Shown: positions 1 through 11,201 of the stretch, in pieces | Numbering within the stretch: the first letter of the stretch is position 1 | How the letters are laid out: each line of letters opens with the position of its first letter | Source of the DNA: Paratinospora sagittata | Lineage: Eukaryota > Streptophyta > Magnoliopsida > Ranunculales > Menispermaceae | Assembly: GCA_035771175.1 (NCBI GenBank) | Contig: CM069608.1 | Coordinates: forward strand, 26,170,519 to 26,234,518 | Direction: 5' to 3' | DNA: 64,000 bases | Notes under the pieces: generated by a model | What the model saw: the letters and a program-made list of their open reading frames with translations, nothing else | Database searches by the model: none | What the model was told of the DNA's origin: nothing | Translations under genes and position numbers: made by a program

Positions 1-739
1 ATTTTATCTTATATTTCCATTTTTCAAGAAAACCATTAAGAAAATATTGCACTAGAAGTCTAAAGTTTGTGAGTCATTCCTCTAAGGTACTGACCTGATT
101 TCTAGTTTATTCTTTTCCTTCCATGGATTTCAATAAGGCACATAACTCTTTCAGAGTCGTTTCCCATGGAACAAGTGTTTCAGCAATGGTGATTAACTTA
201 TCATTCTATTTCTTTGGAAGCTTATCATAGAAACATACTAAGGCTATCCCTATAGGTATTTCTTGATCATGTTCTTTCATTCAATTAAGGATAGATTGAT
301 ACCTATAGCAGGCTGTATTTAGATACTCATTCTTAGATACTTCAAAGTCATCAAATAGCCTTTCATGCTCCTTGAGCTTTTCATCTTGATTCATTACCTT
401 TTCACCATGGAGTGATTTGAGAGTTTCCCAAATCACCTTAGCACTTTTAAGATGAACTACCCTTTCTACTTCTTCATCGAGTAGACAACAATATAATGCA
501 TAGACTTGAGAATTATGTTTATCATTGAGTCTCTCCTCGTCTGTCCATAATTCAATAGACTTGTTGGGCATGGTGTAACCATTTACAACCATTTCCCATA
601 AACTGATGTCCTTAAATCGAAGAAAGGCTTTAATCCTTTTCATCCAATCTTCAAAACAGTCTCTATTGAATACAGGTGGTCTGTCTAGGGATTGACTTAC
701 TTTCATGATGGAACTTCTAGACTTTTCCATTGATATCAA
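1..739 (-). pseudogene. copia gag (UBN2/DUF4219-like), element A, broken
   Basis: Reads M-ISMEKSRSS from 739, or from the internal Met at 730, immediately after the primer-binding site. Family hallmarks are RPPVFN near residue 20, the F-W-R-KAFL segment, W-VVNGYT, and ALYCCL followed by VIWETLKSLHG. These are typical of the N-terminal half of plant copia gag, which forms the cytoplasmic virus-like particle. A stop interrupts the frame near 281, but the same frame continues as recognisable gag (DKLPKK-type motif) to base 1, with another stop. The zinc-knuckle part is not in the window. Non-functional, but only moderately decayed. Confidence 0.85.
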
Positions 740-772
740 AGAAATTGCTAGATTTTTTTAATGAGCAACTCA

Positions 773-784
773 GCTCTGATACCA
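773..784 (-). promoter_or_regulatory. primer-binding site, initiator tRNA-Met type
   Basis: The minus strand reads TGGTATCAGAGC two bases after the LTR end. This is the classical plant copia primer-binding site, complementary to the 3' end of initiator methionine tRNA, where minus-strand cDNA synthesis starts. It is a perfect match here. The versions at 20322 and 34642 each have a substitution. Confidence 0.9.
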
Positions 785-786
785 CT

Positions 787-2558
787 TATTGGCCCGGGTA
801 TGTCCAAAAGGGGGGTGAATTGGACACTTAGATAATTAAAATTAATCCAATGGCAAATAATAAAATGCAGAAAAATAAATCAATTGACACAATCGATTTA
901 TAGTGGTTCAGCTACTTGCCTAAACTACCTAACTTCCTAAGTTAGGATTTTCAAACCTCTTCACTAAGGGATTCTCTTACAGGTGAGAACCAAATCGTTA
1001 CAACTTTTTCTCAACTTCCGGGTGTGAGAACCACCATTACACTGCTCAACTTGTAGGCTTGAGACCAACCTACACCTCTCGACTTACAGGCTAGAGAACT
1101 ACCTATCTAAACTTTCGGGTGTGAGACTAACTTAAACCTTCTCAACTTACAAGCTTGAGAATGACCACTTTGTTGAACAAAAAAAGATAAGTATTCAACA
1201 GTTTGTATAACTACTGTTACAACTGGATAGAGTATACAAGATATGAAATGAAGTACAACTGTATCCTATAAACTATTCTCAAATTTCTCCTTCAGCAAGA
1301 ATGATGTGAGATTAAAATCGTGCTAAAAATTTGAGTAAAAAATAGTTCAATAAACTTCAAACAGATTTTCAATGAAAGATGTAAGGTATGCTCAATATGA
1401 AAATCCTTTGAATAAAACTTGTTTCAAAGATAACACTTTGAAAACTAAAACAGTTTTGAACTTTGGAATCAATTTGAAAATTCGACCAACTTTCAAAAGT
1501 ATTGGCTTTGTGAATTTTCTATGTTGTTGTGTTTGGATTCTAAGTACTGGTATAAATAGACTTAGTAGGGAAAACGTTGTTGATCATTTGAATTTGAATT
1601 TCAAAATGAACGTTAGCTCACAACAGCTAGAATCTTTCACGAAGATGGCAAAAACAATCTTTATGAATATTCTAATTCTTTTTAGGTTGCATGAAAAATG
1701 AAAGTCTCAAAGGACGTGATTCATGCATAAGAAGAAATCTATGACAAGTATGAAAAGGGCTCTATGCATAAAAAGTTCTGGAAAGATAAACTGAAAAAGT
1801 GCACAGTCGCAGCTTTATGAAAGTGTTGGCTTAGCGTCCTGATTTTTCAACCAGCGTCCTGACGCATAGAACCAATTTTTTCATTTTGATCCTCAATGGC
1901 GCTTATAGACTATAAGCGTCCTGTTGAACTGTGAAGTGAGGGTTGAACTGTTAAGTGAGGGCGCTACTATAACGTATGCATCCTGACTTACTTAATGTTT
2001 AAAATCGAACAAAGTTGTAAGGGCGTATTTGAAAATAAGCGTCGTGACTAGTTTTTGAAACACTTTAAAATCACAAGGGCACTACTAATGACGTAAGCGT
2101 CCTCATGTTTAAAACTTTTAAAATGACCAAAATCATAAGGGTGCTACTGGATCGTTAACGTCCTGACGTTTAAAACGATCAGCGAGCTGATGTTCAATCA
2201 ACCTCCAGATAAGTTCCTTGGTTGATTCAATATGGGGCTACTGACAAAGTAAGCGTATTGATCAAATACTTAAAATAATTTTTTCTTTCAAAACTTAGTG
2301 AAATTAGTTGAAAATTCAATTAAACTAAATACTGAAATGATTTAGAGATTAAATCTTTTAAGAAAACCTCTGAAACACATCAATCGAAACATGCAAATAT
2401 GTTAAACTTTCCGGGAGTTATTTGATCAAAAGTTTAAGCTTTGCTATTTGGTCTTGGTCTTGATAGTTTTGAAACACTTAACAAGATCATTAGATACACA
2501 AACATGAGTAGTTTGGAATCATCAAAACATTCTCATCATGGGGTTCCTTGAGATAACA
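787..2558 (-). mobile_element. 5' LTR of copia element A
   Basis: 1.77 kb, starting TGTTATCTC at 2558 and ending at 787 (TA instead of the usual CA). A TATA-like CTATTTATAC lies on the minus strand near 1550. U3 (about 1800-2250) holds the degenerate GGACGCT/AGCGCCC word array, and the region near 970-1161 holds the R/U5 hairpin array. The 109-residue ORF inside is chance coding. The LTR lies directly against gypsy gag at 2559. Confidence 0.85.
970..1161 (-). repeat. R/U5 hairpin array in LTR A
   Basis: At least four short inverted repeats in about 190 bases. On the plus strand: GATTCTC/GAGAAC around TTACAGGT (970-991); TTCTCA/TGAGAA around ACTTCCGGGTG (1008-1030); CTCAA/TTGAG around CTTGTAGGC (1045-1063); TTCTCAA/TTGAGAA around CTTACAAGC (1139-1161). 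The third and fourth units changed both stem arms together relative to the second. The array sits between the TATA box and the primer-binding site, so it would be transcribed. Confidence 0.75.
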
Positions 2559-2700
2559 CTAGTAATCTCAGTCCAGAACGAATGGAGACTGAAATGACGC
2601 CACTGGCACAACCGAAACAAATGCAATGGGTTATGCACCCGTGTAGGATCAAACAATACCATCAATGGTAGAGGAACAACCGATATCAACACCGTAACAG

Positions 2701-3842
2701 ATGAACAAGTTCTTTGAGAACTTTGCAAACTATATGGATTCGCGAATGGAGGACACTTTGGACCACCATTTAAAAAGTCAATTGTCACAAGGTCGCACCT
2801 CAAGGTGCAACGAGGATTACCAGACACGAAAAATCACGAAGTTCAAAAGATTACAAGCTTTGACATTTGAGGGAAAACCTGACGTGGATTCAACACAAAA
2901 ATGGCTGGATGAAACAAAGAAAGCCTTTGAAGCAATGGGAATTCCTAAAGGAAGAAAAGTACCTTTGGCAACATACTGGTTGGTAGGACTTGCAAACATA
3001 TGGTGGAAAATAGTAAAGGAAGATCCAAACATAAATGTTGCTGCAATGACATGGCTAGATTTTTAAGCTATATTTGTGGAAGAATATTTTCCAAAAGCTG
3101 TGAAAAGGCGAAAAGGCAAAAAGGTCAAGAATTCACCAAGCTTTATCAAGAAAAAATATCAGTACAAGAATATTCTTCCAAGGTTGTGGAATTATCAATA
3201 TTTTCTCTTTCAATTGTAGCCAATGAAAGGGACAAAGTTGAGAAATTATTTAAAGGCTTGCGACATGAGTTGAAGCTAGCATTATCTATCATGAAAGTTG
3301 ACAACTATCATGAGGTTGTCAATCAAGCCATGCAATATGAGCAAGAATGACTGCAACAGGAGCAAAGGAAAAGCAGAGGAAAATAAATAAATAACTTTCA
3401 GGGAAAAGGTAATGTTAGGAAATTCCAACACAGTGGAATTTCGGCCACCTTGAGACAAAAGCCAACAAGTGAAGGGTTTGAAGCAAACCAACAAGTGAGA
3501 GCGGAAAATCCAAATCAATTCAACTCAACAAACCAAAGAAACAATAGGAGGGATCGAGGACAAAGGCTAATCCGCACCAACAACCACAAGCGAGGAGAAG
3601 GGCCACAGCTAAAAAACGGCCAAAATTTTGATCCAAGAAAATGTTATAGGTGCGAACAGGTGGGTGATATTGCTCAAAACTGTTCTCAGCCAAACCCGGT
3701 CTTTCACCAGGGACGGACACAACCCGTAACTAATCAACAAATTGTGCTACCACTCAAAGACTTGTTAATCAAGTGCAAGGCCAACAACAACAAGGTCGAG
3801 CATATGCAGTCACAAGACAGGAACATGTGGACAATGTTGTAG
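2701..3842 (+). pseudogene. gypsy gag, frameshifted
   Basis: Three overlapping frames (2701-3066, 3000-3350, 3450-3842) make up one retrotransposon gag. The first has the capsid motif W-DETKKAFEAMGIP with a TYWLVGLANIWW stretch. The second carries QEKISVQEYSSKV and FKGLRHELKLAL, the typical gag core. The third is Gln/Asn-rich and holds a zinc knuckle CYRCEQVGDIAQNC at about 3641-3682, in which the expected His of C-x2-C-x4-H-x4-C is Asp. Two frameshifts and this loss make it non-functional. It would have formed the particle shell and bound RNA. Confidence 0.85.
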
Positions 3843-4160
3843 TGAAAGGTAACTTCAATTTATTTAACTCCCCGGTACAAGTATTTTTCGATACTGGATC
3901 AACTCATTCGTTTGTCGCCATGTTAGTAGTGGAAATCTAGGGCTAGAACTGGAACCTGTGGACACGAAGATAATGTTATCTACCCCAGTAGGTGCTGAAG
4001 TAGAAATTTCTCAAAAATGCCCGAATTGTGAATTAAAGATGGTAGACAAATTATTCTGCACCGATTTGTCAATCATACCGCTAGAAGATTTTTATATAAT
4101 CTTAGGCATGAATTGGCAAACACTACATCATGCAACTGTGGACTGCCTGAACAAATGAGT
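3842..4160 (+). pseudogene. gypsy aspartic protease
   Basis: Continues from gag with LFNSPVQVFFDTGSTHSF; DTG-S is the retropepsin active-site motif, intact here. A stop follows soon after (about 3937), then the frame resumes from 3958 with LSTPVG and ILGMNWQTLHHATVDC, the hallmark end of plant gypsy proteases (GMDWL...HHA-DC). It would cleave the Gag-Pol polyprotein. Broken by at least one stop. Confidence 0.82.
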
Positions 4161-4268
4161 ATACATAACTCTTCCAGATAAAAGTGTATTAAAGATTACA
4201 GGGTCGAAATCACGATTACCAAAGTTGATCATTACATCATTGTTCGAACAACGATTGGGGGCGTACAA

Positions 4269-5239
4269 TTGGAAGACTTTCAACGCGAGGAAGAAAAGGA
4301 AACTATACAACCTCTCACACTAGATGACATTAGTGTGGTACAAGAATTTCCTACTGTATTTTTGGAAGATTTACCGGGAGTACCACCAGTACGAGAATTT
4401 GATTTCGAAATCAAAGTTCTTCCAAAAACCAATCCAGTGTTTATTCCACCGTATTGGATGGCTCACACCAAACTGGTGGAACTGGACAAACAACTCAGAG
4501 AATTAAAAGGAAAATGATCTATCAGAAAAAGCACCTCAGCTTGGGGAGCTTCGGTACTCTTCGTAAAGAAAAAGGATGGTTATTTACGAATGTGCATAGA
4601 TTATCAAAAATTAAACAGTGTCACCATCAAGAATAAATATCCACTTCCAGAATAGATGATTTGTTTGATCAATTACGGGGAGCAAGATATTTTTCTAAGA
4701 TTGATTTACGCTTAGGGTACCATCAACTATGCATCAAGGAATCTGACATATACAAAACCGCCTTTAGAACTCGATATGGACATTACGAATTTATGGTGAT
4801 GTCGTTTGGATTTACAAATGCATCTGCTACCTTTATGGATTTAATGCATTGAGTATTTCCTCCATATTTAGTTCATTTTGTAATAGTTTTCGTAGATGAC
4901 AAATTAATCTACTCGACTACTGAAGCTGAACATCGAGAACACTTGAGGATAGTATTAGAAACACTCAAGGCTCACCAATTATATGCAAAATAAAATAAAT
5001 GTGAATTCTGGACCAACAGGAGAAATTTCTTGGGGTATGTAGTGTCAGAAAAAGGCATCGAAGTAGATCCTGACAAAGTGGAAGCAGTACTAAAATGGAA
5101 ACAACCTAGAAATGTCACAGAAATCTAGAGTTTCCTGGGCGTCGCAGGATACTACAGACGATTTATTCAAGATTTTTCAAAATTAGCCGCGCCAATGACC
5201 CGACTAATGAGGAATGATATTCCATTTCATTAGGATGAC
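4269..5239 (+). pseudogene. gypsy reverse transcriptase, part 1
   Basis: Starts with FPTVFLEDLPGVPP and REFDFEIKVLP, the usual lead-in to gypsy RT. After a frameshift near 4510 it continues with STSAWGA, VKKKDG and the fingers region. The palm motif FFSKIDLR-GYHQL follows at 4691-4735, then [15 protein letters not shown], and the catalytic box FVDD near 4890. LGYVVSEKGIEVDPDK, SFLGVAGYYRRFI and the connection domain complete it. At least four stops and two frameshifts. The frame is cut after FH-DD by insertion R1 and resumes at 6775. Confidence 0.87.
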
Positions 5240-6769
5240 TGATAAGTTGAATTTTAGTAGTTAGTTTGCATGTTAATTTGATAGACTTTTAGGTGCATTT
5301 GCTTAGTTTTTAGATATTTTTGCATGCATTGCATACTTAGTTGTTTTAGGTTCATTTAGGCTTTATCTTAGGCTTTTATAGGTTTTTATCATGAATAAAT
5401 GACATTTTGATACTTGTAAATATCATAGAAGTCATATACTTTGAGTGCATTTCATTTTAGTTAATACTTTGATCAATTGCATAGAATTTATACTTGTTTA
5501 TACTTTGTTTTGTAGGTAAATATAAAGAGCTTTTAAAGTGAGTTGAAACAAGATTCAAATGGTGTTCAAAAGTGGCGAAGAACATGTGCAAAAAAGTGGA
5601 GAAGAAACAAACAAAAGAAGTCCAAAAAGCCAAGAATTTGGCTAAGTCCATAAGGTCATCACCACACCTGCGAACCGTGATTGGGCGTCGCGGTGCCGGT
5701 AACCTAGAGTTGCGGGATTGCATGTCTTTTGGCGAGTTTTGACGCCCCTTTTTGTCTTTTAACTCATTGGATGTATATAGCTCGTTTTAGGGTTTTATTA
5801 TAGGATTATCTTTCATTCTATCACATTTTTTTTTAGAAGAGAGAAAATTAGGTTTAGAGAAATGGTTGAGAAAAGGAAGCAAGAAAGAGCTTAAAGAGGG
5901 AGCTTAAAGAGGGAGATAAGTTGTAGGATTTACTGGTGAAGAAGAAGAAGGAAAACTACTCTAAACGGGGTTTATCTATTCATTTCTTATTCAGTTCTTC
6001 TTGTATTCATGTCTTCTTTCTTGAATCTCTCTTTTGTATTCTTGAACATGATTATGAGCTAAATTTCTAATCTAGAGATTTAATTGATCTATGTTGATTC
6101 TTATGGTTTGATTATTCTTTACATGTTTTTTATTCATTATTTGGGTTTCTTTGTAATATCAAACTCTTAATGCTTTCAAATTGCTGGCCACATTTTGGAT
6201 GACCTTAGATTTGATAAACACTTGGAAAAGGGGATATTGAATTGGATTAGGGAAATTGCAACCTAGGGTTATTGTATTGCATTGGAAAACCTACAATTCC
6301 CTTTGAGATCACTAAAAATGGATCTCAAATCTTAATGCATGTTCAATTCGTTGGTTTATCACTTGGAAAAGGAAATTAATGTTTTGAGCATAGGTAATTA
6401 ACCTATCACTAGGAAGAGGGATTTAATTAAATTAAGATCCATGATTTATAAATCCAAAAATTAATCATTCATATGATTCATTCGAAAACCATAACTGAAG
6501 ACATAGTGATATTAATCCTCTAGAGTTTTTAATCATTGATCTTCTCTAATTTCTATCCAAATTTGCATTGTTTAGTTCTAATTCTTGCTTATTTTACTTT
6601 TTAGTATTCAATTCATCAAATATTGATCATCTAGATAAGATTTAGAGTTATTATAAATTCGGGTATTAAGAGATAGTTTTGCTAATCCTAGAGGACGATA
6701 ACCCGATATTCACTAGTCTATATTAGAACTTGATTCTCGTGCACTTGCGAATTGAAATTCACAGCATCA
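5240..6769 (+). mobile_element. TGAT...ATCA element R1 (solo-LTR-like), TSD ATGAC
   Basis: 1530 bases starting TGATAAGTTG and ending CACAGCATCA, flanked by perfect 5-base duplications ATGAC (5235-5239 and 6770-6774). Removing it with one duplication rejoins the gypsy RT/RNase H reading frame, so the boundaries are firm. It has no coding capacity, the stretch about 5860-5970 is purine-rich and may be transcribed leader, and it shares ends with copies at 25295-26768 and 60404-61869. TG..CA ends, length and 5-base duplication fit a solo LTR of an unidentified retrotransposon. Confidence 0.85.
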
Positions 6770-6774
6770 ATGAC

Positions 6775-7341
6775 AACTGCAAAAGATCCTTTCAACAATT
6801 GAAGCAGTGATTAATGTCAGCACCAGTATTACTTACACCAAAAAGTGGACTGGGTTATACGTTATTCACAGACGGTTCACTTAACGGATTGGGAGTTGTT
6901 TTAACGTAAGAAAGACATGTTGTGGCCTATGCGTCCAAACAATTAAAGCTTCATGAACACAATTATCCTACACACGATCTAGAATTAGTTGCAGTAGTAT
7001 TCACATTCAAGATATGGCGACATTATCTTTATGGTGAAAGAATGGAAATATTCTCTGATGACCAGAGTTCACGCTATCACTACACACAACGAGATCTGAA
7101 TTTTTGTCAACGTAGATGGGTAGAATTTCTAAAGGATTATGATTTCTCCATCCAATACCACCTAGGCAAAGCCAATGTTGTGGCAGATGCGTTAAGTAGA
7201 AAAACACCATCATCCGTCCGAGCATTAAAACTGTCAAAATGGTATATGAGCACGAAAGTTGAAAACTTTGACTTAAGAATGGAAGCAAGACCTTCGCAAG
7301 TAAAGTTAATGGCTATAGATCTACAATCAAATCTAACATAG
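6775..7341 (+). pseudogene. gypsy RNase H (continues RT after R1)
   Basis: Resumes with FQQLK and MSAPVLTPKSG, then FTDGS (first catalytic Asp), [26 protein letters not shown] (catalytic Glu within) and FSDDQS, where family members have [21 protein letters not shown] near 7165-7203 is the diagnostic end of gypsy RNase H. There is one stop at 6907 and one after KQ near 6811. The domain would degrade RNA in the RNA/DNA hybrid during cDNA synthesis. Confidence 0.86.
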
Positions 7342-8760
7342 CATATCAAGGAAGCACAATTACAATATCCAGAGTCAAGAGAAAAAAGGCTCAACTACTC
7401 CGACAAGAAAACTTGGGTCACTAGTCACTGGCACCAAATGAAACATAACCGTACAAGAAACAGATGTATATACCTGACAATGCAGAACTAAGAAGAAAAA
7501 TTCTACATTAGGCCCATCATTCCAAGTTTTCCATGCACCTGAGAGGAGACAAAATGTATCGATATTTGAAACGACAGTATTGGTTTTCTAGAATGAAAAG
7601 GGAAGTGGCAAAATTCGTCAGGAAATGTTTAACTTGTCAACAAGTTAAGGCAGGACATAGACGACCATTAGAGTTACTGCGATCCCTGCCTATTGGGGAA
7701 TGGAAGTGGGACAATGTAACCATGGATTTCATCACTGCATCACCCCGAAACGCCAAAGGACAAGACAAAATTTGGATAATAGTAGACAGGTTGACAAAAA
7801 TGGAGAGATTTTTGCCAATTAAGTCTGCAGACAATCCAACAAAACTGGCATAATTATATGAAGCTGAAATTGTAAAACTTCATAGTATCCCAAAAACTAT
7901 CGTATGTGACAGAGATCCACATTTTACATCATAATTTTGGCAAAGTTTTTAGAAAATAATGGGATCAAGAATCACCATGAGCACTGCCTATCATCCACAA
8001 ACTGACGGACAGTCAAAACGAACAATACAAGTTCTTGAAGACATGTTCCACTCATGTGTACTCAATTTTCACGACGGATGGACTAAATACTTGCATCTAG
8101 CAGAATTTTCTTACAATAATAGCTATCAAGTAAGTATTAAAATGTCGCCGTTTGAAGCCATGTATGGAAGACCTTGCAGGTCACCATTATGTTGGACTGA
8201 CATAACTGATAAAATAGAGTTGGGCCCTGAATTAATTAAAGAAACTAGTGAGAAAATTCAGCTCATCAAAGAAAGGCTAAAAGTTGATCAAAGTCGACAG
8301 AAAAGTTATGTAGACAACCGAAGACGTTCGTTGGAATTTCAAGTTGGTGATTGTGGATTTATCAAAGTACAACCATTCTGAGGAATGCGACGATTTGCAC
8401 TCAAAGGAAAATTATCACCAAGATTCATTGGACCTTTCGAGATATGCCAACGAATCAGACCAACGACATATCAGCTACTTTTGCCAGCATCTATGGCCAA
8501 GATACATGATGTATTCCATGTATCCATGTTATGAAAATATCATCCAGATCCCTCCCATGTGTTTTCGTGGACCGATATACAGATGGAAGAAGGAAATGTT
8601 TATGTAGAACAACCAGTCATGATTCTGGATAGAAAAACACAACAATTAAGAAAAAAGACTATCGTTAGTCAAGGTCTTATGGAATAATTATGGTATAGAA
8701 GAAGCCTCATAAGAATTAGAGAGCTGACTACAAGAAAAATTCCCTCATTTGCTTAGTAAT
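7342..8760 (+). pseudogene. gypsy integrase and C-terminal tail
   Basis: A linker leads to the zinc-binding region MHLRGDKMYRYLKRQY...CLTCQQVKAGHRRP (7533 on). The catalytic core has MDFI (first Asp), CDRDPHF (second Asp) and TDGQSKRT at about 8001-8024, where the invariant Glu of TDGQSERT is Lys. AEFSYNNSYQ, FEAMYGRPCRSP and GDCGFIKV, then [29 protein letters not shown] and a chromodomain-like tail complete it. Several stops. The lost Glu alone would abolish strand transfer. Confidence 0.86.
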
Positions 8761-8877
8761 TAAGCTATTTTTTATAGTGATGTATTCGCCAACAATAAAA
8801 ATCTCATACTATGCTCTATTGTGTAAACGAATTCAACGTGGTATATACATCTTTTATATGTTAAAAAAGTTACCATT

Positions 8878-9812
8878 TTGCAAATGGAACCAAAGCATAT
8901 AACCAACTATGGAGCAAATGAGCCAAAAGATAAAAGTAACGAGTTTCCGATTTTACCAATAGATGCTTACCCAGATCAAACATACTGGCTGCCCAATAAT
9001 GGATCAGTCTCAGACAACCATGATTATAACCAAACCGAACCTAGTGAGCCAGGGTCGAGTAAAAGAAAGAAAAAAGAAACAAAACCACGAATGCGAGAAC
9101 TTTCCATCTTTGAACCTTTCACATTTAGTATGCCCTCTTCACCCATCTCACCCAGTACCCCACCAGAGTAGAAGAACCCCTTGTTATCACCTTGAGCCAC
9201 TGATGACCTGATGATGTTCGCTTCGATAGGAAGCCCAAATGCACCATTCATCACACCAAGTCAAGAGTGGTATTGGGAGGAAGTAATTAATTCACCCACG
9301 TGGATGGAACCAATCCCACCAATTCAGGATACCTATTGGACACCGCCACCAATATTTTCAGAACCAAATGCAATTTGGGTTGAACCATCACCACCACCAC
9401 CCTCTATGGCATGGTTTGAACCATCACCATCACCACAAACCATGATCTGGGTCAAGTCACCCCCACCACCACTAACCATGGGTTGGGTAAAACCCCCCCT
9501 CTACCACCACAAGCCATGGGTTTGGTAGAACCCCTTCCACCACCACCGACCATGATTTGGTATGAACTAGCCATACCATTATATAGTGATTACAAGGAAC
9601 CCCAGCCAGGAATGATGCCAGAATGGAATGGTTGGTATGATCTAGTATATCAACCTTCTCCCCTACCACAGATGATTCCATCTATGGAAAGCGCAGCCAG
9701 TAATCCTCCATCACCATGGGAAATTTTGAGCCAACCTTCTGAGGAAGTTGATGATAACAAATGGATATTAAGACTCCTCAATTTTGATCACGAGGATGGA
9801 GGTAATTTTTAA
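8878..9812 (+). pseudogene. proline-rich tandem-repeat ORF downstream of gypsy pol
   Basis: Lies between pol and the 3' LTR on the coding strand, in three overlapping frames: 8878-9171, 9211-9528 and 9483-9812. The middle is a tandem array of roughly 10-13 residues on the theme M-W-(V/F)-(E/K)-PSPPPP, encoded by repeats containing CCACCACCAC. The start is polar and charged with a basic KRKKKETK patch; the end is acidic. There is no membrane segment or signal peptide. I do not recognise a family. The third-ORF position recalls the extra genes of some plant retroelements. Two frameshifts or stops break it. Confidence 0.6.
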
Positions 9813-9844
9813 TTTTATATTAGCAAATTTTGAGGACGAAATTT

Positions 9845-10877
9845 CAAGGAGGGTAGATTGTAATACTATAAAAATTCGCAACCCTAGAATCTTACAAAGA
9901 AACAACTAGATTAGGAAATACTAGAAAAAAAAAGTTCAAGGGCAAAATAATAAATTTACATAATTTGTAATTATCATTAAAGTTTGAGGGCAATTTAGTA
10001 AATTAACCTAACTTGTAAATATTAGAAAAGTTCGATGGCAATACGATAAATTTACACCAAGGGTAAAATGGTAAAATTACACCAAGAGCAGAATGATAAA
10101 TTTGCACCAAGGGTTAAATGGTAAAATTACCCTTGAGGGAAAAACGGTAAAATCGCCTACTTGTAATTATTCGAACAGGTTAAGGGAAAAATACGGACAT
10201 AAAATTTTGAACCCCTATAAATAGGGGCTAAGGGTTAGTTAAAATCAAATTTCAGTTTAACTCTCTGAAATTCTAGTAAGGAAAAACTCTGATGAAATTG
10301 TTGCGGGTATAACAATAAGGAGATTATAGCAAATTTAAGGTGGGAATGATTTCTTTAAGCTCTTGTTCTTTACACATTTCTTTAGTTATGTATTATTCCT
10401 ATTCTGTTGAATTGCGTAAGCATGAGAACTGGGTGTTGGTTGGCCCATTCTGAGAGCTAAATGCAACCAGAATAGGTATATCTTATGTGGAAATATCTTA
10501 TGCTGGCAAATTCATTATTATCATTATGGTCATACTATTGAATTGATTATTTTGCTTGTAATACTGTGATGAATAGTTTAATACATGTACTAACATTTTG
10601 TATAAAGCGTGGGGACTTCAGGAAGACCCACTGGGCTTTTAGCTCATTCCCCTACTATCTCTCAGGAAATTAGTCATGTTGCGCATGAGAAACGGTGCTG
10701 GCAGGGAAGCAGAAGAAAAGAAGCAAGAAGATGCGGCGTGGATGTTGGAAGTCTTCTGTATATATATGTTTATATATATAAGTTAAGTTATTATATATAT
10801 ATGTATATATATAACAATTCATATAGCATGATGTGTGCATGAATTAGTAAAGCATGGTAATATCATAGACGAATGCA
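9845..10877 (+). mobile_element. gypsy polypurine tract and 3' LTR
   Basis: TTTTGAGGACGAAATTTC precedes the purine tract AAGGAGGGTAGA (9847-9858), the standard plant gypsy context. The LTR starts TGTAATACTATAAAAATTCG at 9859. A TATA box, CCTATAAATAGGGG, lies at about 10215-10228. The right boundary is uncertain because no 5' LTR is available for comparison; I place it where the next LTR-like unit begins. Confidence 0.75.
10757..10815. repeat. (TA)n-rich microsatellite
   Basis: Alternating TATATATG/TATATATA runs inside the gypsy 3' LTR, about 60 bases. Probably replication slippage; it creates spurious ORF ends. Confidence 0.8.
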
Positions 10878-10878
10878 A

Positions 10879-11201
10879 TGTTATCATCATTGTAAAGAGA
10901 AGATACGCAAACCTAGGCTTTCATCCCCACCTTTAGAAGTGTGTAGGCATAGTAACAGTGTTTCCAAGATTGCAAAAATTTGAGAAAAGTAAGAGGAAGA
11001 GAGAGAGAGTGGTAGTTGAACTAAGGTCTCTATTTATATAGAGAGGAGCCAGAAGTGGGCGTCCCCCTCAGTGAGGACGTCCCCCACTTCTGCTAGTGTT
11101 GCATTGTATCGCGGGAACTTTTCATGTTGTTCCATTAAGCAACAACAATTGCGGTAAAAGAAAAAAAATAAAAAAAATTTGCATTTTTAGGGGTTGTTAC
11201 A
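10879..11201 (-). mobile_element. short LTR-like unit
   Basis: The minus strand starts TGTAACAACCCCTAAAAATG at 11201 and ends GATGATAACA at 10879, giving TG...CA termini. It has a TATA box (TCTATATAAATAGAGACC) at about 11030-11047 and a pyrimidine-rich stretch downstream, as in a compact plant LTR promoter. A hairpin of AGAAGTGGG/CCCACTTCT arms around GTCC..GGAC is at 11050-11093. AATGC occurs on both sides (10872-10876, 11202-11206) but is offset from the TG..CA ends, so this may be a solo LTR or a junction remnant. Confidence 0.45.

Larger units (their letters stand above)
1..2558 (-). mobile_element. SIRE-like Ty1/copia element A, 5' part
   Basis: Reading the minus strand from 2558: a 1.77-kb LTR starting TGTTATCTC and ending near GGCCAATA, then a two-base gap, a primer-binding site and a gag coding region that runs off the left edge. 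The order LTR-PBS-gag identifies the 5' end of an LTR retrotransposon. LTR and gag match element N at 23957-36581, so both belong to one family. The insertion lies in the gag region of the gypsy element that starts at 2559. The pol genes and 3' LTR would be left of the window. Confidence 0.85.
2559..10877 (+). mobile_element. Ty3/gypsy (chromovirus-like) element, 5' truncated in window
   Basis: Gag, protease, RT, RNase H, integrase and a chromovirus-type C-terminal tail follow in canonical gypsy order on the plus strand. An extra proline-rich ORF, a polypurine tract and a 3' LTR come next. The left end is cut by copia A and its 5' LTR is not seen. Many stops and frameshifts make it inactive. 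A 1530-base element (R1) is inserted in the RT/RNase H junction. Integrase and tail resemble Del/Tekay-type chromoviruses; lineage assignment needs a tree. Confidence 0.88.

Noticed and set aside
1372..1701. 109-residue ORF
   Set aside because: Lies inside LTR A U3/TATA region; homologous positions in other LTRs are not open.
9024..9254. Minus-strand ORF opposite the proline-rich region
   Set aside because: Shadow of the repeated CCACCA codons on the coding strand.
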